Shown: positions 43,831 to 52,091, counted from the first letter of the stretch. The stretch: DNA of 52,934 nucleotides from Dehalococcoidia bacterium (GCA_012959765.1 DUCO01000047.1:579-53512); one strand, 5' to 3'. Translations and numbers: made by a program. The notes: generated by a model not told the origin, from the sequence alone.

Positions 43831-44259
43831 TCGACAGCCTTAGGCGGTGCCGGAAGCATCACTGGTCTGCTGACGTAGATCGCGATCGGCACGGTGAAGA
43901 ACAAAGGGCGAATGCTCATGATGGCGGCGACCACGATCACCATCGGTCACCTGATAGTCGGCGTGGCTCCAAACGTATATGTCGCTGGATTCGGAGCATT
44001 TTTCATCGGACTCGCCGGCGCATTGTTCGGCACATCCGTCGGCACGCTAATTCAGGCCAGCGCAGATGAATCGATGCGCGGTCGAGTGAGCAGCGTGTTT
44101 CAGATAACAGTGCAGCTCTACGCCGCCGGCCTTGTGATGGGCGGTTTTTTCACCGCATGGATCGACCCCGGCCCAACGCTGCTCATGTTTGGTGTGCTCA
44201 TAGGAACAATGGCAATCGTAATATTTGCGGAATCACCAGAACTGCGCAATGCCAGCTAA
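43831..44259 (+). pseudogene. MFS transporter C-terminal remnant with in-frame TAG
   Basis: From a GTG at 43894 the frame encodes about 122 residues of the C-terminal half of a major facilitator transporter: TVKNKGRMLMMAATTITIG, FGAFFIGLAGALFGTSVGTL and the conserved DESMRGRVSSVFQI, ending FAESPELRNAS. The similarity extends upstream in the same frame as STALGGAGSITGLLT and is cut by TAG at 43876-43878. Before about 43831 the sequence belongs to the ComEC remnant on the minus strand. Four helices remain, so this is not a functional carrier. The upstream extension is less certain than the rest. Confidence 0.72.
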
Positions 44260-44396
44260 CGCCCCAGTTAGTCATAACGATCATATCGACTGGAATTTGC
44301 CCACAAGTGAGCCTAGAATTCTCGCCGAAACCCATCTGATGCGTTATCAATAGCCACGCATCCAACTATCAGCAAGAAACTCCCCCCAAACGCATT

Positions 44397-45551
44397 ATGA
44401 AAATCGAAAAAATAGAAGTAACCACGTTCAAGTCGACCTCAAAGAAGGTCAATGACACCGATGGTCACACTCATCCCGGTCCTGAACACGACACGACCGA
44501 AGCGATGCTAACGATCACCGGTGACGAAGGTAACTCTGGCTACTCTTTCGGTTCACCTGAGGCACTCCGCCCTTACATCCTCGAAAACTTCATCAAGAAA
44601 GTCTTCATGGGCGAAGATCCTCTACAGCGTGAAAAGCTCTGGATCGACCTCGCCAAGTGGCAACGCGGCTCCGGAGCCAACCTCACCGATCGCACGATGG
44701 CAGTAGCCGAAATGGCACTCTGGGACCTCGCCGGTCGAGCATCAAACACCCCCGTATGGAAAATGCTCGGCGGCTACCGCGACAAAGTACTGGCGTACGG
44801 ATCGACGATGTGTGGCGATGAAATGGAAGGTGGTCTTGCCACTCCCGAAGACTACGCCAACTTCGCCGAATGGATGGTCAAACGCGGCTACAAAGCAATA
44901 AAGCTCCACACATGGATGCCCCCGGTGAGTTGGGCACCCAGTGTCGATATGGATATCAAAGCCTGCGCCGCCGTCAGAGAAGCTGTTGGCCCCGACTTCC
45001 CCCTGATGCTCGATGCGAACCACTGGTACTCACGCATGGACGCTCTCAGGCTCGGCAAGGGCATTCAGGACCTCAACTACTACTGGTACGAAGAGCCAAT
45101 GGACGAGCACTCAACAGAGTCGTACCGCTGGCTCGCCGATCAACTTGAAATACCGGTAATTGGCCCTGAGTACGCTTACGGGAAGCACCACACCCGCGCC
45201 GAATGGATCGCCACCAAAGCATGCGACATTGTCCGCGTAGGCGTTGCCGATGTTGGTGGAATTGGCCCAAGCATGAAATGCGCCCACCTCGCTGAATCGT
45301 TCAACATGGACTGCGAAATCCATGGCGGTGGCGCAGGAAACCTCGCTGTTATCGGTGGAATCATGAACACCACCTGGTACGAGCGTGGACTGCTTCACCC
45401 GTTCATCGATCACGATGAGACTCCGAACCACCTGAACAGCAGCGTCGACCCGATGGATGAGGACGGCTTTATCCTCATGCCGACTCTGCCGGGACTGGGT
45501 GAAGACATCAATTTTGATTACATTGCCGAACGTCAGGTTTCGACACACTAA
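44397..45551 (+). CDS. Mandelate racemase/muconate lactonizing enzyme family protein (enolase superfamily)
   Basis: The 384-residue protein has the enolase-superfamily layout: capping domain at about 1-125 (ending LTDRTMAVAEMALWDLAGR) and a modified TIM barrel. Expected barrel residues are visible: the Lys in YKAIKLHTW, metal ligands in MLDANHWYS, YWYEEPMDE and IGPEYAYG, and the His in CEIHGGGAGN. The second-strand motif is K-x-H rather than K-x-K, which fits a sugar-acid dehydratase subgroup better than a racemase. Likely substrates are aldonic or related hydroxy acids. It stands upstream of ilvE with its own promoter gap. Confidence 0.87.
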   Translation: MKIEKIEVTTFKSTSKKVNDTDGHTHPGPEHDTTEAMLTITGDEGNSGYSFGSPEALRPYILENFIKKVFMGEDPLQREKLWIDLAKWQRGSGANLTDRTMAVAEMALWDLAGRASNTPVWKMLGGYRDKVLAYGSTMCGDEMEGGLATPEDYANFAEWMVKRGYKAIKLHTWMPPVSWAPSVDMDIKACAAVREAVGPDFPLMLDANHWYSRMDALRLGKGIQDLNYYWYEEPMDEHSTESYRWLADQLEIPVIGPEYAYGKHHTRAEWIATKACDIVRVGVADVGGIGPSMKCAHLAESFNMDCEIHGGGAGNLAVIGGIMNTTWYERGLLHPFIDHDETPNHLNSSVDPMDEDGFILMPTLPGLGEDINFDYIAERQVSTH

Positions 45552-45609
45552 TTAGAGAACGATCAAGAGAGCAATACGACTTATCTACGCGCAAACGTGT
45601 AATTGGGTC

Positions 45610-45637
45610 TTGTTGCTCGCCCAGTCGTTCGTATAAT
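45610..45637 (+). promoter_or_regulatory. Candidate sigma-70 promoter of ilvE
   Basis: TTGTTG (45610-45615) and TATAAT (45632-45637) are 16 bases apart. Transcription from about 45644 would give a leader of roughly 130 bases containing the long hairpin at 45694-45753. Confidence 0.5.
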
Positions 45638-45693
45638 TGGCGACTGGCTGGATTATCCGGTCGAATCTGAAGTGCAGTTACTTATTTGAGCTG

Positions 45694-45753
45694 ACACGCC
45701 CGCGCTATCTGCAATTTGCCCAAAACGGCAAACAGCAGAGGTTGCGGGCGTGT
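45694..45753 (+). promoter_or_regulatory. Long three-tier hairpin in the ilvE leader
   Basis: Three nested perfect stems form one 60-base arm: ACACGCCCGC (45694-45703) with GCGGGCGTGT (45744-45753); TCTGC (45708-45712) with GCAGA (45735-45739); and TTTGCC (45715-45720) with GGCAAA (45727-45732), with loop caaaac. The stem ends eight bases before the AGGAG of ilvE, so its stability could control translation. No T-run or T-box signature is seen. It matches no riboswitch class I can name. Confidence 0.7.
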
Positions 45754-45774
45754 TTCATATCTAGGAGAAAAATC

Positions 45775-46710
45775 ATGACGCAAAAGACCTGGGCATTCCT
45801 CGGTGGGAAGCAAGTTCCTGATGAGGATGCGAAGGTAGGCGTCAAGACTCACGCTCTCCATTACGGCACGGCAGTGTTCGAAGGTATTCGTGGCAACTGG
45901 AACGAACGCCTCGGAAAAGTTTCAATCTTCCGTCTGAAAGAACACTACGAACGACTTCTTCGTGGCTGCAAAATTCTTCGAATCGAACTTCCGTACTCGG
46001 CCGATGATCTCTGCAAAATCACAACCGACCTGCTCGAAAAGAACGGCTTCGCTCAAGATGTTTACATCCGTCCCCTCGCGTTCAAGGGGCAAGAGCTGGT
46101 AGCCAACCTCAACCTGAACACTCTCGACGATGAGTTCGTGCTTGTCATTATTCCCTTTGGTGCATACATCGATAACAGCCGACCTCTACGGTGCCAGACA
46201 TCATCATGGCGGCGACCGATGGACTCCTCGATGCCAACCGGCGTCAAGATTTCGGGTCTGTACACCACCAGCATCCTTGCGAAGACCGAAGCAATTGCAG
46301 CAGGATTCGACGAAGCAATACTGCTCAACCAGGACGGTTCTGTCTCTGAAGGTTCAGGTGAAAACCTGTTCATGATCCGTGATGGTGTCATCAGTACTCC
46401 TGGGGAAACCGACAACTGCCTTCTTGGCATCACTCGCGATTCGGTCATCCAGCTGGCGAAAGACCAACTCGGGCTGGATGTTGTGCAGCGTCACATTCAT
46501 CGCTCCGAGCTATATCTTGCCGATGAAGTGTTCCTAACGGGCACTGCAGCTCACCTAACCGCGGTTGGGGAGTTAGATAATCGTGCCATCGGCTCAGGCG
46601 AAACCGGGCCAATCACCAAACAGCTACAGGATCTGTACTTCTCAACTGTTGTTGGGGACAACGATAATTACTCTGACTGGTGCACGATGGTTACGCCTTC
46701 AGGCGGATAA
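45775..46710 (+). CDS. ilvE: Branched-chain amino acid aminotransferase
   Basis: The ATG at 45775 follows taggagaaaaatc and gives 311 residues; the longer open frame is leader sequence. Class IV aminotransferase marks are VGVKTHALHYGTAVFEGIRG near the start, the PLP lysine in GVKISGLYTT, ILAKTEAIAAGFDEAILLNQ, and the signature VSEGSGENLFMIRDG. It transfers amino groups between glutamate and the keto acids of Leu, Ile and Val. The gene has a private promoter and a structured leader, and no other ilv gene is near. Confidence 0.93.
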   Translation: MTQKTWAFLGGKQVPDEDAKVGVKTHALHYGTAVFEGIRGNWNERLGKVSIFRLKEHYERLLRGCKILRIELPYSADDLCKITTDLLEKNGFAQDVYIRPLAFKGQELVANLNLNTLDDEFVLVIIPFGAYIDNSRPLRCQTSSWRRPMDSSMPTGVKISGLYTTSILAKTEAIAAGFDEAILLNQDGSVSEGSGENLFMIRDGVISTPGETDNCLLGITRDSVIQLAKDQLGLDVVQRHIHRSELYLADEVFLTGTAAHLTAVGELDNRAIGSGETGPITKQLQDLYFSTVVGDNDNYSDWCTMVTPSGG

Positions 46711-46773
46711 CCGCATTTAGCAGAACCACCCAACCTCGGCAGATTCCCGAGATTCAATGTAAGGACCGGCCAA

Positions 46774-47409
46774 GTGAATACCGACCCGAATACGGTACGG
46801 GATTTGTTCGCGAGCCACTACTTCGTGTTTGCTTTTCTCGCGAGTCTCGGCACGCTGCAAATCGCCGTGTCGAATTCGGGGATAAGAGGACTCTGGCTCA
46901 CTCCGCATCGAGAAATGACACGCTGGCTTGGAGTCGCACTTATCGTCACCGGCATAGTAGTTTTCTTCCTGCAGCCGATGTGGGTTGAAGGTCCGTGGGC
47001 CGCGGGCAGTGTTCAGGCCGATTCGGTTACTCGTGAGATAGGCATTGCCAGCTGGGGCGAGTTAGCTGGAGCTCGAAATGTAAACGACATTCACGGCGGG
47101 CTCGACGGCAATAAGCAGGCAATGTGGTTCCCCTTGGGAGCGATTCTGGCGTTCGTTGTGTCTGCATTAATCGGCGCTGTGAACGTTAAAACTCTCAGAA
47201 GCCTTGAATCTTCAGATGAAAACGATTCGCCAACTGCCGCGCAAACCGACGACGGTCTCGCGGGCCTCGTAAACCGTTCAATCTTTGCGAACCTCCCTGC
47301 GTCGTTCAGGAATTTCAAATCAGATATTGCCGGCGTGTGGCGCTCCGGGATCGAATCCGCCGACCACTGGAGCCTGTTCAAAATGATTTTCGGTAGGAGT
47401 TCAAGTTGA
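46774..47409 (+). CDS. Membrane protein of unknown function
   Basis: The GTG at 46774 has aaggacc upstream and gives 211 residues. Helices are predicted at about 13-30 (YFVFAFLASLGTLQIAVS), 50-68 (WLGVALIVTGIVVFFLQPMW) and 118-138 (WFPLGAILAFVVSALIGAV). The C-terminal 70 residues are soluble and polar (SSDENDSPTAAQTDDG). I do not recognise the family. Its stop overlaps the TTG start of the PAP2-like gene, so the two are translationally coupled and probably act together at the membrane. Confidence 0.7.
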   Translation: MNTDPNTVRDLFASHYFVFAFLASLGTLQIAVSNSGIRGLWLTPHREMTRWLGVALIVTGIVVFFLQPMWVEGPWAAGSVQADSVTREIGIASWGELAGARNVNDIHGGLDGNKQAMWFPLGAILAFVVSALIGAVNVKTLRSLESSDENDSPTAAQTDDGLAGLVNRSIFANLPASFRNFKSDIAGVWRSGIESADHWSLFKMIFGRSSS

Positions 47410-47993
47410 ACACTATCGACGTAAATCTGGTCATCTGGCTCAATGGCCTATCAGGAAACGTAAAGATTTTCGACGACCTGATGCGCGTGATCGCCAGCGA
47501 CTACCTAATGCCGCTGGTCTTCTCGCTCGCCATGTTCGGCCTCTGGTTCTCGGGCAAAACACCCGCTCAACGCGTCAGGTACCAGCTTCAAATGCTGGTA
47601 GGAATCAGTGCTCTGTCGATTTCGAACGTGGTCGTCTGGATAATCAACATCAACTGGTATCGCCCACGCCCGTTCGTCGACCATGGCGACCAACTAAACC
47701 TGCTGTTCTACCCACCAACCGACCCGTCGTTCCCGGCTAACCCGGTAGCGGTCGGCTTTGCCGCAGCAATGGCCGCATGGGCAGTGAATCGAAAGTTCGG
47801 ATGGTGGATGTTTGCTGCCGCATCACTGTTCGGTCTCTCACGCCTTTACGCCGGCGTCTTCTACCCAACCGACATTATCGGCGGGGCACTGGTCGGCATC
47901 GCCGTCTACGGGTTCACCAGCTACTTCCGCAGGTTCCTCGAACCATTGGTCACATCGTTCTTGCGACTTATGCGCGGTTTAAGCGCCGCCTGA
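47406..47993 (+). CDS. PAP2-like membrane protein with altered active site
   Basis: The TTG at 47406 has aggag seven bases upstream and overlaps the previous stop; 195 residues. The six-helix layout and the motifs mark the PAP2 phosphatase family, but catalytic residues are missing. Motif 1 is NWYRPRPF, motif 2 is SFPANPVAVGF where P-S-G/N-H is expected, so its His is Pro. Motif 3 is SRLYAGVFYPTDIIGG, where the nucleophilic His of S-R-x5-H is Phe. It is probably not a phosphatase and may bind lipid phosphates or serve as a partner of the upstream protein. It overlaps the convergent PHP-family gene by 26 bases. Confidence 0.8.
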   Translation: MNTIDVNLVIWLNGLSGNVKIFDDLMRVIASDYLMPLVFSLAMFGLWFSGKTPAQRVRYQLQMLVGISALSISNVVVWIININWYRPRPFVDHGDQLNLLFYPPTDPSFPANPVAVGFAAAMAAWAVNRKFGWWMFAAASLFGLSRLYAGVFYPTDIIGGALVGIAVYGFTSYFRRFLEPLVTSFLRLMRGLSAA

Positions 47994-48855
47994 GCCGTCT
48001 GAACCTGCGTTTCCACCTGAACCTGAAACGATCTGAAATCGGATTGCCGAACTTAACTCTGGGCACTCGAACCCAATCTCGTCTGATTCGGGGCTTTGCG
48101 ATCCGTTCTCGCTGAGGTGAACGCCCCTCAAGAATCATGTCGGGATTGGTCTCGAACAGATCAATCGCTTCATGCTCGTCGACCAGTTCGCTCACGATGT
48201 CGAACGCCTCACTCAGTACCGGTGATCGAGGCGATGTCGTCGCGTGCATTTCGGAAGCTACAACGTGAGCAAGCCCCCCCCGAATGAACTGCTCCGCCGC
48301 ACGACGAGCCGCGGTGCCATTTTGGCCGGTCAGGCTCCCGGCAGCTATCTGAACAATTACTCCCTCATCGACCAGATTTTTCAGTCGCTTCGGATTCCGT
48401 TGGAACTCTACGTTCCGCTCCGGGTGTGCAAGCACCGGCACCAGGCGCTGGGTCAACAATCGACCAATAACGTCTTCCACGTAAGGTGGCAGCCGATTGA
48501 ACGGAGGCTCTACAAGAAGGAACCGCGTTCGGTTGAGAGTTATCGCGTTTTCTGAGTCGACCAGATCCGGCAGCGAAGTATCGAGGCGGTGCGTCATCCC
48601 AATAATAATTCGAATTCTCGGCGAATTCCTTTGTGCGGAATCGCTGCGCAAAGCCGCGTTCAAAGTGTCGGCCAACTCTCGAACGATTCTGGGCGAGTGA
48701 TGCTCCAACTCCATGTCACGGTAGTGCGGAGTCGCAACAATCACGTCAGTACCATCAAGCGCCGCCATGCGAGCCATTGTCAGGCTCTCTTCTACCGAAA
48801 CCGGACCATCGTCCAGCCCCGGCAATATGTGGGTGTGAATGTCGACTCGTGGCAA
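47968..48855 (-). CDS. PHP-fold protein, CpsB/YwqE tyrosine phosphatase-like
   Basis: The 295-residue protein starts VDIHTHILPGLDDGPVSVEE, with TPHYRD, VPVLAHPERN and VVASEMHA further on. This is the CpsB/YwqE pattern of metal-dependent protein tyrosine phosphatases that control capsule export. Two usual ligands are changed: the Glu of the G-A-E-I motif (here GMTHRLD) and the Asp of A-S-D-M-H (here Glu). A strongly basic C-terminal tail of about 40 residues (RFRWKRRFRRLRRRLNRA) is unusual. No capsule or tyrosine-kinase gene is in the window. Metal binding and activity are uncertain. Confidence 0.82.
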   Translation of the reverse strand: MPRVDIHTHILPGLDDGPVSVEESLTMARMAALDGTDVIVATPHYRDMELEHHSPRIVRELADTLNAALRSDSAQRNSPRIRIIIGMTHRLDTSLPDLVDSENAITLNRTRFLLVEPPFNRLPPYVEDVIGRLLTQRLVPVLAHPERNVEFQRNPKRLKNLVDEGVIVQIAAGSLTGQNGTAARRAAEQFIRGGLAHVVASEMHATTSPRSPVLSEAFDIVSELVDEHEAIDLFETNPDMILEGRSPQRERIAKPRIRRDWVRVPRVKFGNPISDRFRFRWKRRFRRLRRRLNRA

Positions 48856-48884
48856 CTAACTAATCGTCTCTAGTAATGAGTGAA

Positions 48885-49637
48885 CTACGTTCGAGCGGTT
48901 AACCGGCGGAAAGTATCGCCATATTCGAAGCCGTAGCCCTTTGCCGCTTCGATGTGCCGACCCCGCAAGCGCCTGTCCATGTCCGAACCAAACGAAAGAC
49001 CTGCGATCTGGCTCTCGTGCTTCGAAAGTGCTGTGATCTTCGTATCGACAGAATTCGATACATCAACAATCACATCTGCCTGATCAGTGCCCCAGAACAT
49101 CAGATGCTTCACCTTATACGGCTCAACGCCATCGACAAGCTGCTCCGGGAAGTGCAGGTGGTCGCGGGCATACGGATAAATAGCGTCTTGAACCGTAATC
49201 CCAACATGGCGGTGATCACGATGCTGGAATCCGCTCATGCGGTACTGGTCATGGGTGAACACCACTTCTGGTCGGTACTTACGTAATGCATGAACGACCT
49301 CGCCAAGAAACACTCGATCCGCCTCGAGTTCGCCGTCCGGGTGATCAAGCACCACAATATCGCCAACACCAATCGCATCGGCAGCAGCCCGCTGTTCGGC
49401 AGCCCGGATACTAACGATTCGCTCGGAAGTCATCTCGGTGTCATTGCTGCCACTGCTACCTGTGGTGCATTGAACGTAGGTGATCTCACATCCCTGAGCG
49501 GCCCACAGCGCCGCCGTCGCTCCGGCACCGATCTCCGCATCGTCCGGGTGAGCGAATATCACCATCGCCCGTTTCGGAACTTCGTCGATAACTTCGTATT
49601 TCGTCACCTGGTTCGGTGTCGAAAATGGGTAGATCAT
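48885..49637 (-). CDS. PIG-L family deacetylase (LmbE-like)
   Basis: The 250-residue protein has the zinc site AMVIFAHPDDAEIGAG and the late FQHRDHRHVGITVQDAIYPY, together giving the His/Asp ligands and catalytic Asp of N-acetylglucosaminyl deacetylases such as MshB or BshB. DVIVDVSNSVDTKITALSKH is typical of the C-terminal part. The substrate is an N-acetyl sugar conjugate, possibly a thiol cofactor or glycolipid precursor, but no glycosyltransferase partner is nearby. It is 29 bases upstream of the PHP-fold gene's start on the same strand. Confidence 0.88.
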   Translation of the reverse strand: MIYPFSTPNQVTKYEVIDEVPKRAMVIFAHPDDAEIGAGATAALWAAQGCEITYVQCTTGSSGSNDTEMTSERIVSIRAAEQRAAADAIGVGDIVVLDHPDGELEADRVFLGEVVHALRKYRPEVVFTHDQYRMSGFQHRDHRHVGITVQDAIYPYARDHLHFPEQLVDGVEPYKVKHLMFWGTDQADVIVDVSNSVDTKITALSKHESQIAGLSFGSDMDRRLRGRHIEAAKGYGFEYGDTFRRLTART

Positions 49638-49795
49638 GAATTCTCCCGGTCAATTTCGTTGAACATTTCACCCCGTGGCCCGTCACGAAGCGTCGTATAA
49701 GGCAACACATCATAACGAGTACCAGTGCAAATTCAGGGAATTTTGGGAAACAAGAGGCGAATTTTTGATACCGGATATAGAATTTAAAACCGTGC

Positions 49796-49825
49796 TTGAA
49801 TCTGAAACCAAGACTCACCTATATT
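49796..49825 (+). promoter_or_regulatory. Candidate sigma-70 promoter of glyA
   Basis: TTGAAT (49796-49801) and TATATT (49820-49825) are separated by 18 bases, with the glyA start 63 bases downstream. The 250-base gap between the divergent PIG-L gene and glyA holds no other gene. Confidence 0.45.
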
Positions 49826-49888
49826 CCGCCCAAAAAGCAGACACAGTTCCGGTGTTAGAAAACGCCGCAATGTTGTATCGGAGATGCC

Positions 49889-51133
49889 ATGTCGGCAGTT
49901 GCCACTTTTGATCCTGAAATCGCGAACGTAATCCAAAATGAACAGCGACGTCAGCGAGATCAACTGGTGATGATCGCTTCTGAGAACTACACCAGTGCTG
50001 CAGTTCTAGAAGTGACAGGTTCTGTACTCACCAACAAGTACGCCGAAGGCTACCCGGGGCGCCGCTACTACGCCGGTTGCGAGAACGTCGACATAAGCGA
50101 ACAGCTCGCCATCGACCGGGCAAAGGAACTGTTTGGTGCCGAACACGCCAATGTGCAACCCCACTCAGGATCGCAGGCCAACATGGCAGCATTTTTCGCC
50201 CTCGCCAACCCCGGCGACAAAATCATGGCGATGTCGCTCGATCACGGTGGGCATCTCACCCACGGATCACCCGTCAACTTCTCGGGCAAGCTTTACGAAT
50301 TCGGCCACTACGGAGTCGACCCCGACACCGAGGCACTTGATTACGACGTACTGGAAAAACAGGCTGAAGAGTTCAAGCCTGCAGTCATCATCGCTGGCTA
50401 CACCGCCTACTCGATGACAATCGACTTCAAGCGATTCCGCGAGATCGCCGACTCCGTTGGAGCCGCGTTGCTTGTCGACATGGCCCACATCGCCGGCCTC
50501 GTCGCCGGCGGCGCACACCCCTCACCGGTCGAGTATGCCGACATTGTCACCAGCACCACCCACAAAACCCTCCGTGGCCCCCGTGGCGCAATGGCACTCA
50601 CGAAAAAAGACCTCAGGCGCAAGTACAACTCGGCAGTGTTCCCAAACATGCAGGGCGGCCCGATGGAGCATTCGATCGCAGCAAAGGCCGTTGCATATAA
50701 AGAAGCACTACTACCGGAATTCAAGAACTACGCCCACCAGATCGTCCAGAACGCGAAAGCACTGGCGAGTGGCCTGACAGCTGGCGGACTGCGGATAGTT
50801 TCTGGCGGAACAGAAAACCACATGATGCTGGTCGACACTAGGCCGATTGGGCTGACAGGTCGTGATGCCGAAGCAGCGTTGATCGCCGCAGGACTCGTAG
50901 TAAACAAAAACGGTATTCCGTTCGACCCAGAACCTCCCATGGTTACCTCGGGTATCCGAATCGGAACGCCTGCGCTTACCTCGCGGGAACTTGATGTTGC
51001 CGATATGGAGAATGTTGCGGGATACATCCTCGAAGCCCTGCAAGCCCACGATAACGAATCGAGGCTTGCTTCACTTGGAAATGAAGTGGCGAAATTCGCA
51101 TCGAAATTCCTGGTGCCGGGGCTCGATTCTTAA
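49889..51133 (+). CDS. glyA: Serine hydroxymethyltransferase
   Basis: The 414-residue enzyme is complete: [60 protein letters not shown], and the PLP lysine in [15 protein letters not shown]. It converts serine and tetrahydrofolate to glycine and methylene-THF. ggagatgcc precedes the ATG, and a plausible promoter lies 60 bases upstream. It is followed after 132 bases by the rpsF-ssb-rpsR run. Confidence 0.97.
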   Translation: MSAVATFDPEIANVIQNEQRRQRDQLVMIASENYTSAAVLEVTGSVLTNKYAEGYPGRRYYAGCENVDISEQLAIDRAKELFGAEHANVQPHSGSQANMAAFFALANPGDKIMAMSLDHGGHLTHGSPVNFSGKLYEFGHYGVDPDTEALDYDVLEKQAEEFKPAVIIAGYTAYSMTIDFKRFREIADSVGAALLVDMAHIAGLVAGGAHPSPVEYADIVTSTTHKTLRGPRGAMALTKKDLRRKYNSAVFPNMQGGPMEHSIAAKAVAYKEALLPEFKNYAHQIVQNAKALASGLTAGGLRIVSGGTENHMMLVDTRPIGLTGRDAEAALIAAGLVVNKNGIPFDPEPPMVTSGIRIGTPALTSRELDVADMENVAGYILEALQAHDNESRLASLGNEVAKFASKFLVPGLDS

Positions 51134-51265
51134 GTGGTTTATGCCGTAAATGTGACAACTGGCTTGGAACTGGCGCACTCGACCCCGAAAATAGGGGCTG
51201 ACGCGTCGTAATCGCGTGATAGACTGTATCGGTTTCGCGCAAATTTAGAAGAACATGGTGAATCG

Positions 51266-51583
51266 TTGAGAAAGTACGAATTAGTTTGGATTCTCGGTAG
51301 TGATGCTGGCGAAGAGCAAGGCACCGAATCCGTTGAGAAAATCAGTTCGCTTGTGGCCGATGTAGGCGGCGAACTGTCAGGAACTGAAGTTTGGGGCAAG
51401 CGAACACTCGCCTACCCAATCCAGAAGAACACTGAGGGCTACTACCTTCAGGCAAACTTCGAAATCGATGGCGTAAAGGCACCTGAGCTCGACCGAGCGC
51501 TTGGCGCCGATCAGTCGATTATTCGACACCTCCTCGTCCGAGACGAGATCAAACCCGTCGTTGCCGAAGAAGCAGCAGAATAG
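51266..51583 (+). CDS. rpsF: Ribosomal protein bS6
   Basis: The 105-residue protein begins at a TTG (LRKYELVWILGSDAGEE) and has the S6 core KRTLAYPIQKNTEGYYLQAN and DQSIIRHLLVRDE. It binds S18 on the 30S platform, and its gene heads the usual rpsF-ssb-rpsR order. A five-codon frame, ATG GTG AAT CGT TGA, begins 11 bases upstream and its stop overlaps the TTG start, so S6 may be translated by re-initiation. The tail VVAEEAAE is short and acidic. Confidence 0.94.
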   Translation: MRKYELVWILGSDAGEEQGTESVEKISSLVADVGGELSGTEVWGKRTLAYPIQKNTEGYYLQANFEIDGVKAPELDRALGADQSIIRHLLVRDEIKPVVAEEAAE

Positions 51584-51614
51584 CGTTTGGCTTCTAGCCA
51601 GACACGCCAAATGC
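51583..51614 (+). other. Hairpin between rpsF and ssb
   Basis: GCGTTTGGC (51583-51591) pairs with GCCAAATGC (51606-51614), nine pairs with one G-U. It lies 12 bases before the TTG of ssb, so it could modulate ssb translation or mark an RNA processing site. No T-run follows. Confidence 0.5.
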
Positions 51615-51626
51615 GGACGAGATTAA

Positions 51627-52091
51627 TTGAGTCTTAACCAGATACTCCTCATAGGCCGGGCAGGAACTGACCCGGAGATGCGTTACACACCAAGTGGAAC
51701 GCCAGTCACGAACTTTCGACTCGCGGTTAGCAATAGCAGGCGCGATGCGAATGGTGAGTGGACAGAGGACACAGAGTGGTTCACGGTCACTGCATGGGAA
51801 CGCCAGGCAGAGTCAGTAAATCAGTATCTGGCCAAAGGTCGCCGAGTTTTCGTAGACGGTCGACTTTCGACTCGTCAGTACACGAGCAATTCAGGCGAGG
51901 CTCGAACGTCGCTGGAAGTCCGAGCGTCCAAGGTTGTTTTCCTTGACGCACCAGGCGGCGAATCAGCGGGACCCGGCGCACCGCCAGAAGCCGCCCAATC
52001 TTACTCAGCAGATGCCTCTGATAGCCCATCCGGCTCTCAGGCTCCTGCTGCGAACAACCCATCAGAAGACGTGGAGGAACTGCCCTGGTAG
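51627..52091 (+). CDS. ssb: Single-stranded DNA-binding protein
   Basis: The 154-residue protein starts at a TTG (LSLNQILLIGRAGTDPEMRY) and has the OB-fold pattern: TPVTNFRLAVSNSRRDANGEW, TEWFTVTAWERQAESVNQYL, KGRRVFVDGRLSTRQYTS. After residue 110 comes a Ser/Pro/Gly-rich linker and the acidic C-terminal tip EDVEELPW, the partner-binding peptide (commonly D-D-D-I-P-F). It coats single-stranded DNA as a tetramer. Confidence 0.95.
   Translation: MSLNQILLIGRAGTDPEMRYTPSGTPVTNFRLAVSNSRRDANGEWTEDTEWFTVTAWERQAESVNQYLAKGRRVFVDGRLSTRQYTSNSGEARTSLEVRASKVVFLDAPGGESAGPGAPPEAAQSYSADASDSPSGSQAPAANNPSEDVEELPW

Noticed and set aside
12673..43878. Recoding of TAG as a sense codon (for example pyrrolysine), because three in-frame TAGs occur in otherwise coding sequence
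   Set aside because: TAG is the normal terminator of many intact genes here (tmk, the GMC oxidoreductase, DUF1501, the HpaI-type aldolase, the nucleoside phosphorylase, rpsR and others), one interruption is TGA, and several lesions are frameshifts. Mutation or error explains them better.
43844..43880. Minus-strand frame LPAPPKAVDSAD as a further upstream part of ComEC
   Set aside because: It overlaps the MFS-like plus-strand frame in the same bases, and only one can be real. The MFS reading fits the family better. I keep it only as a possibility in the ComEC entry.
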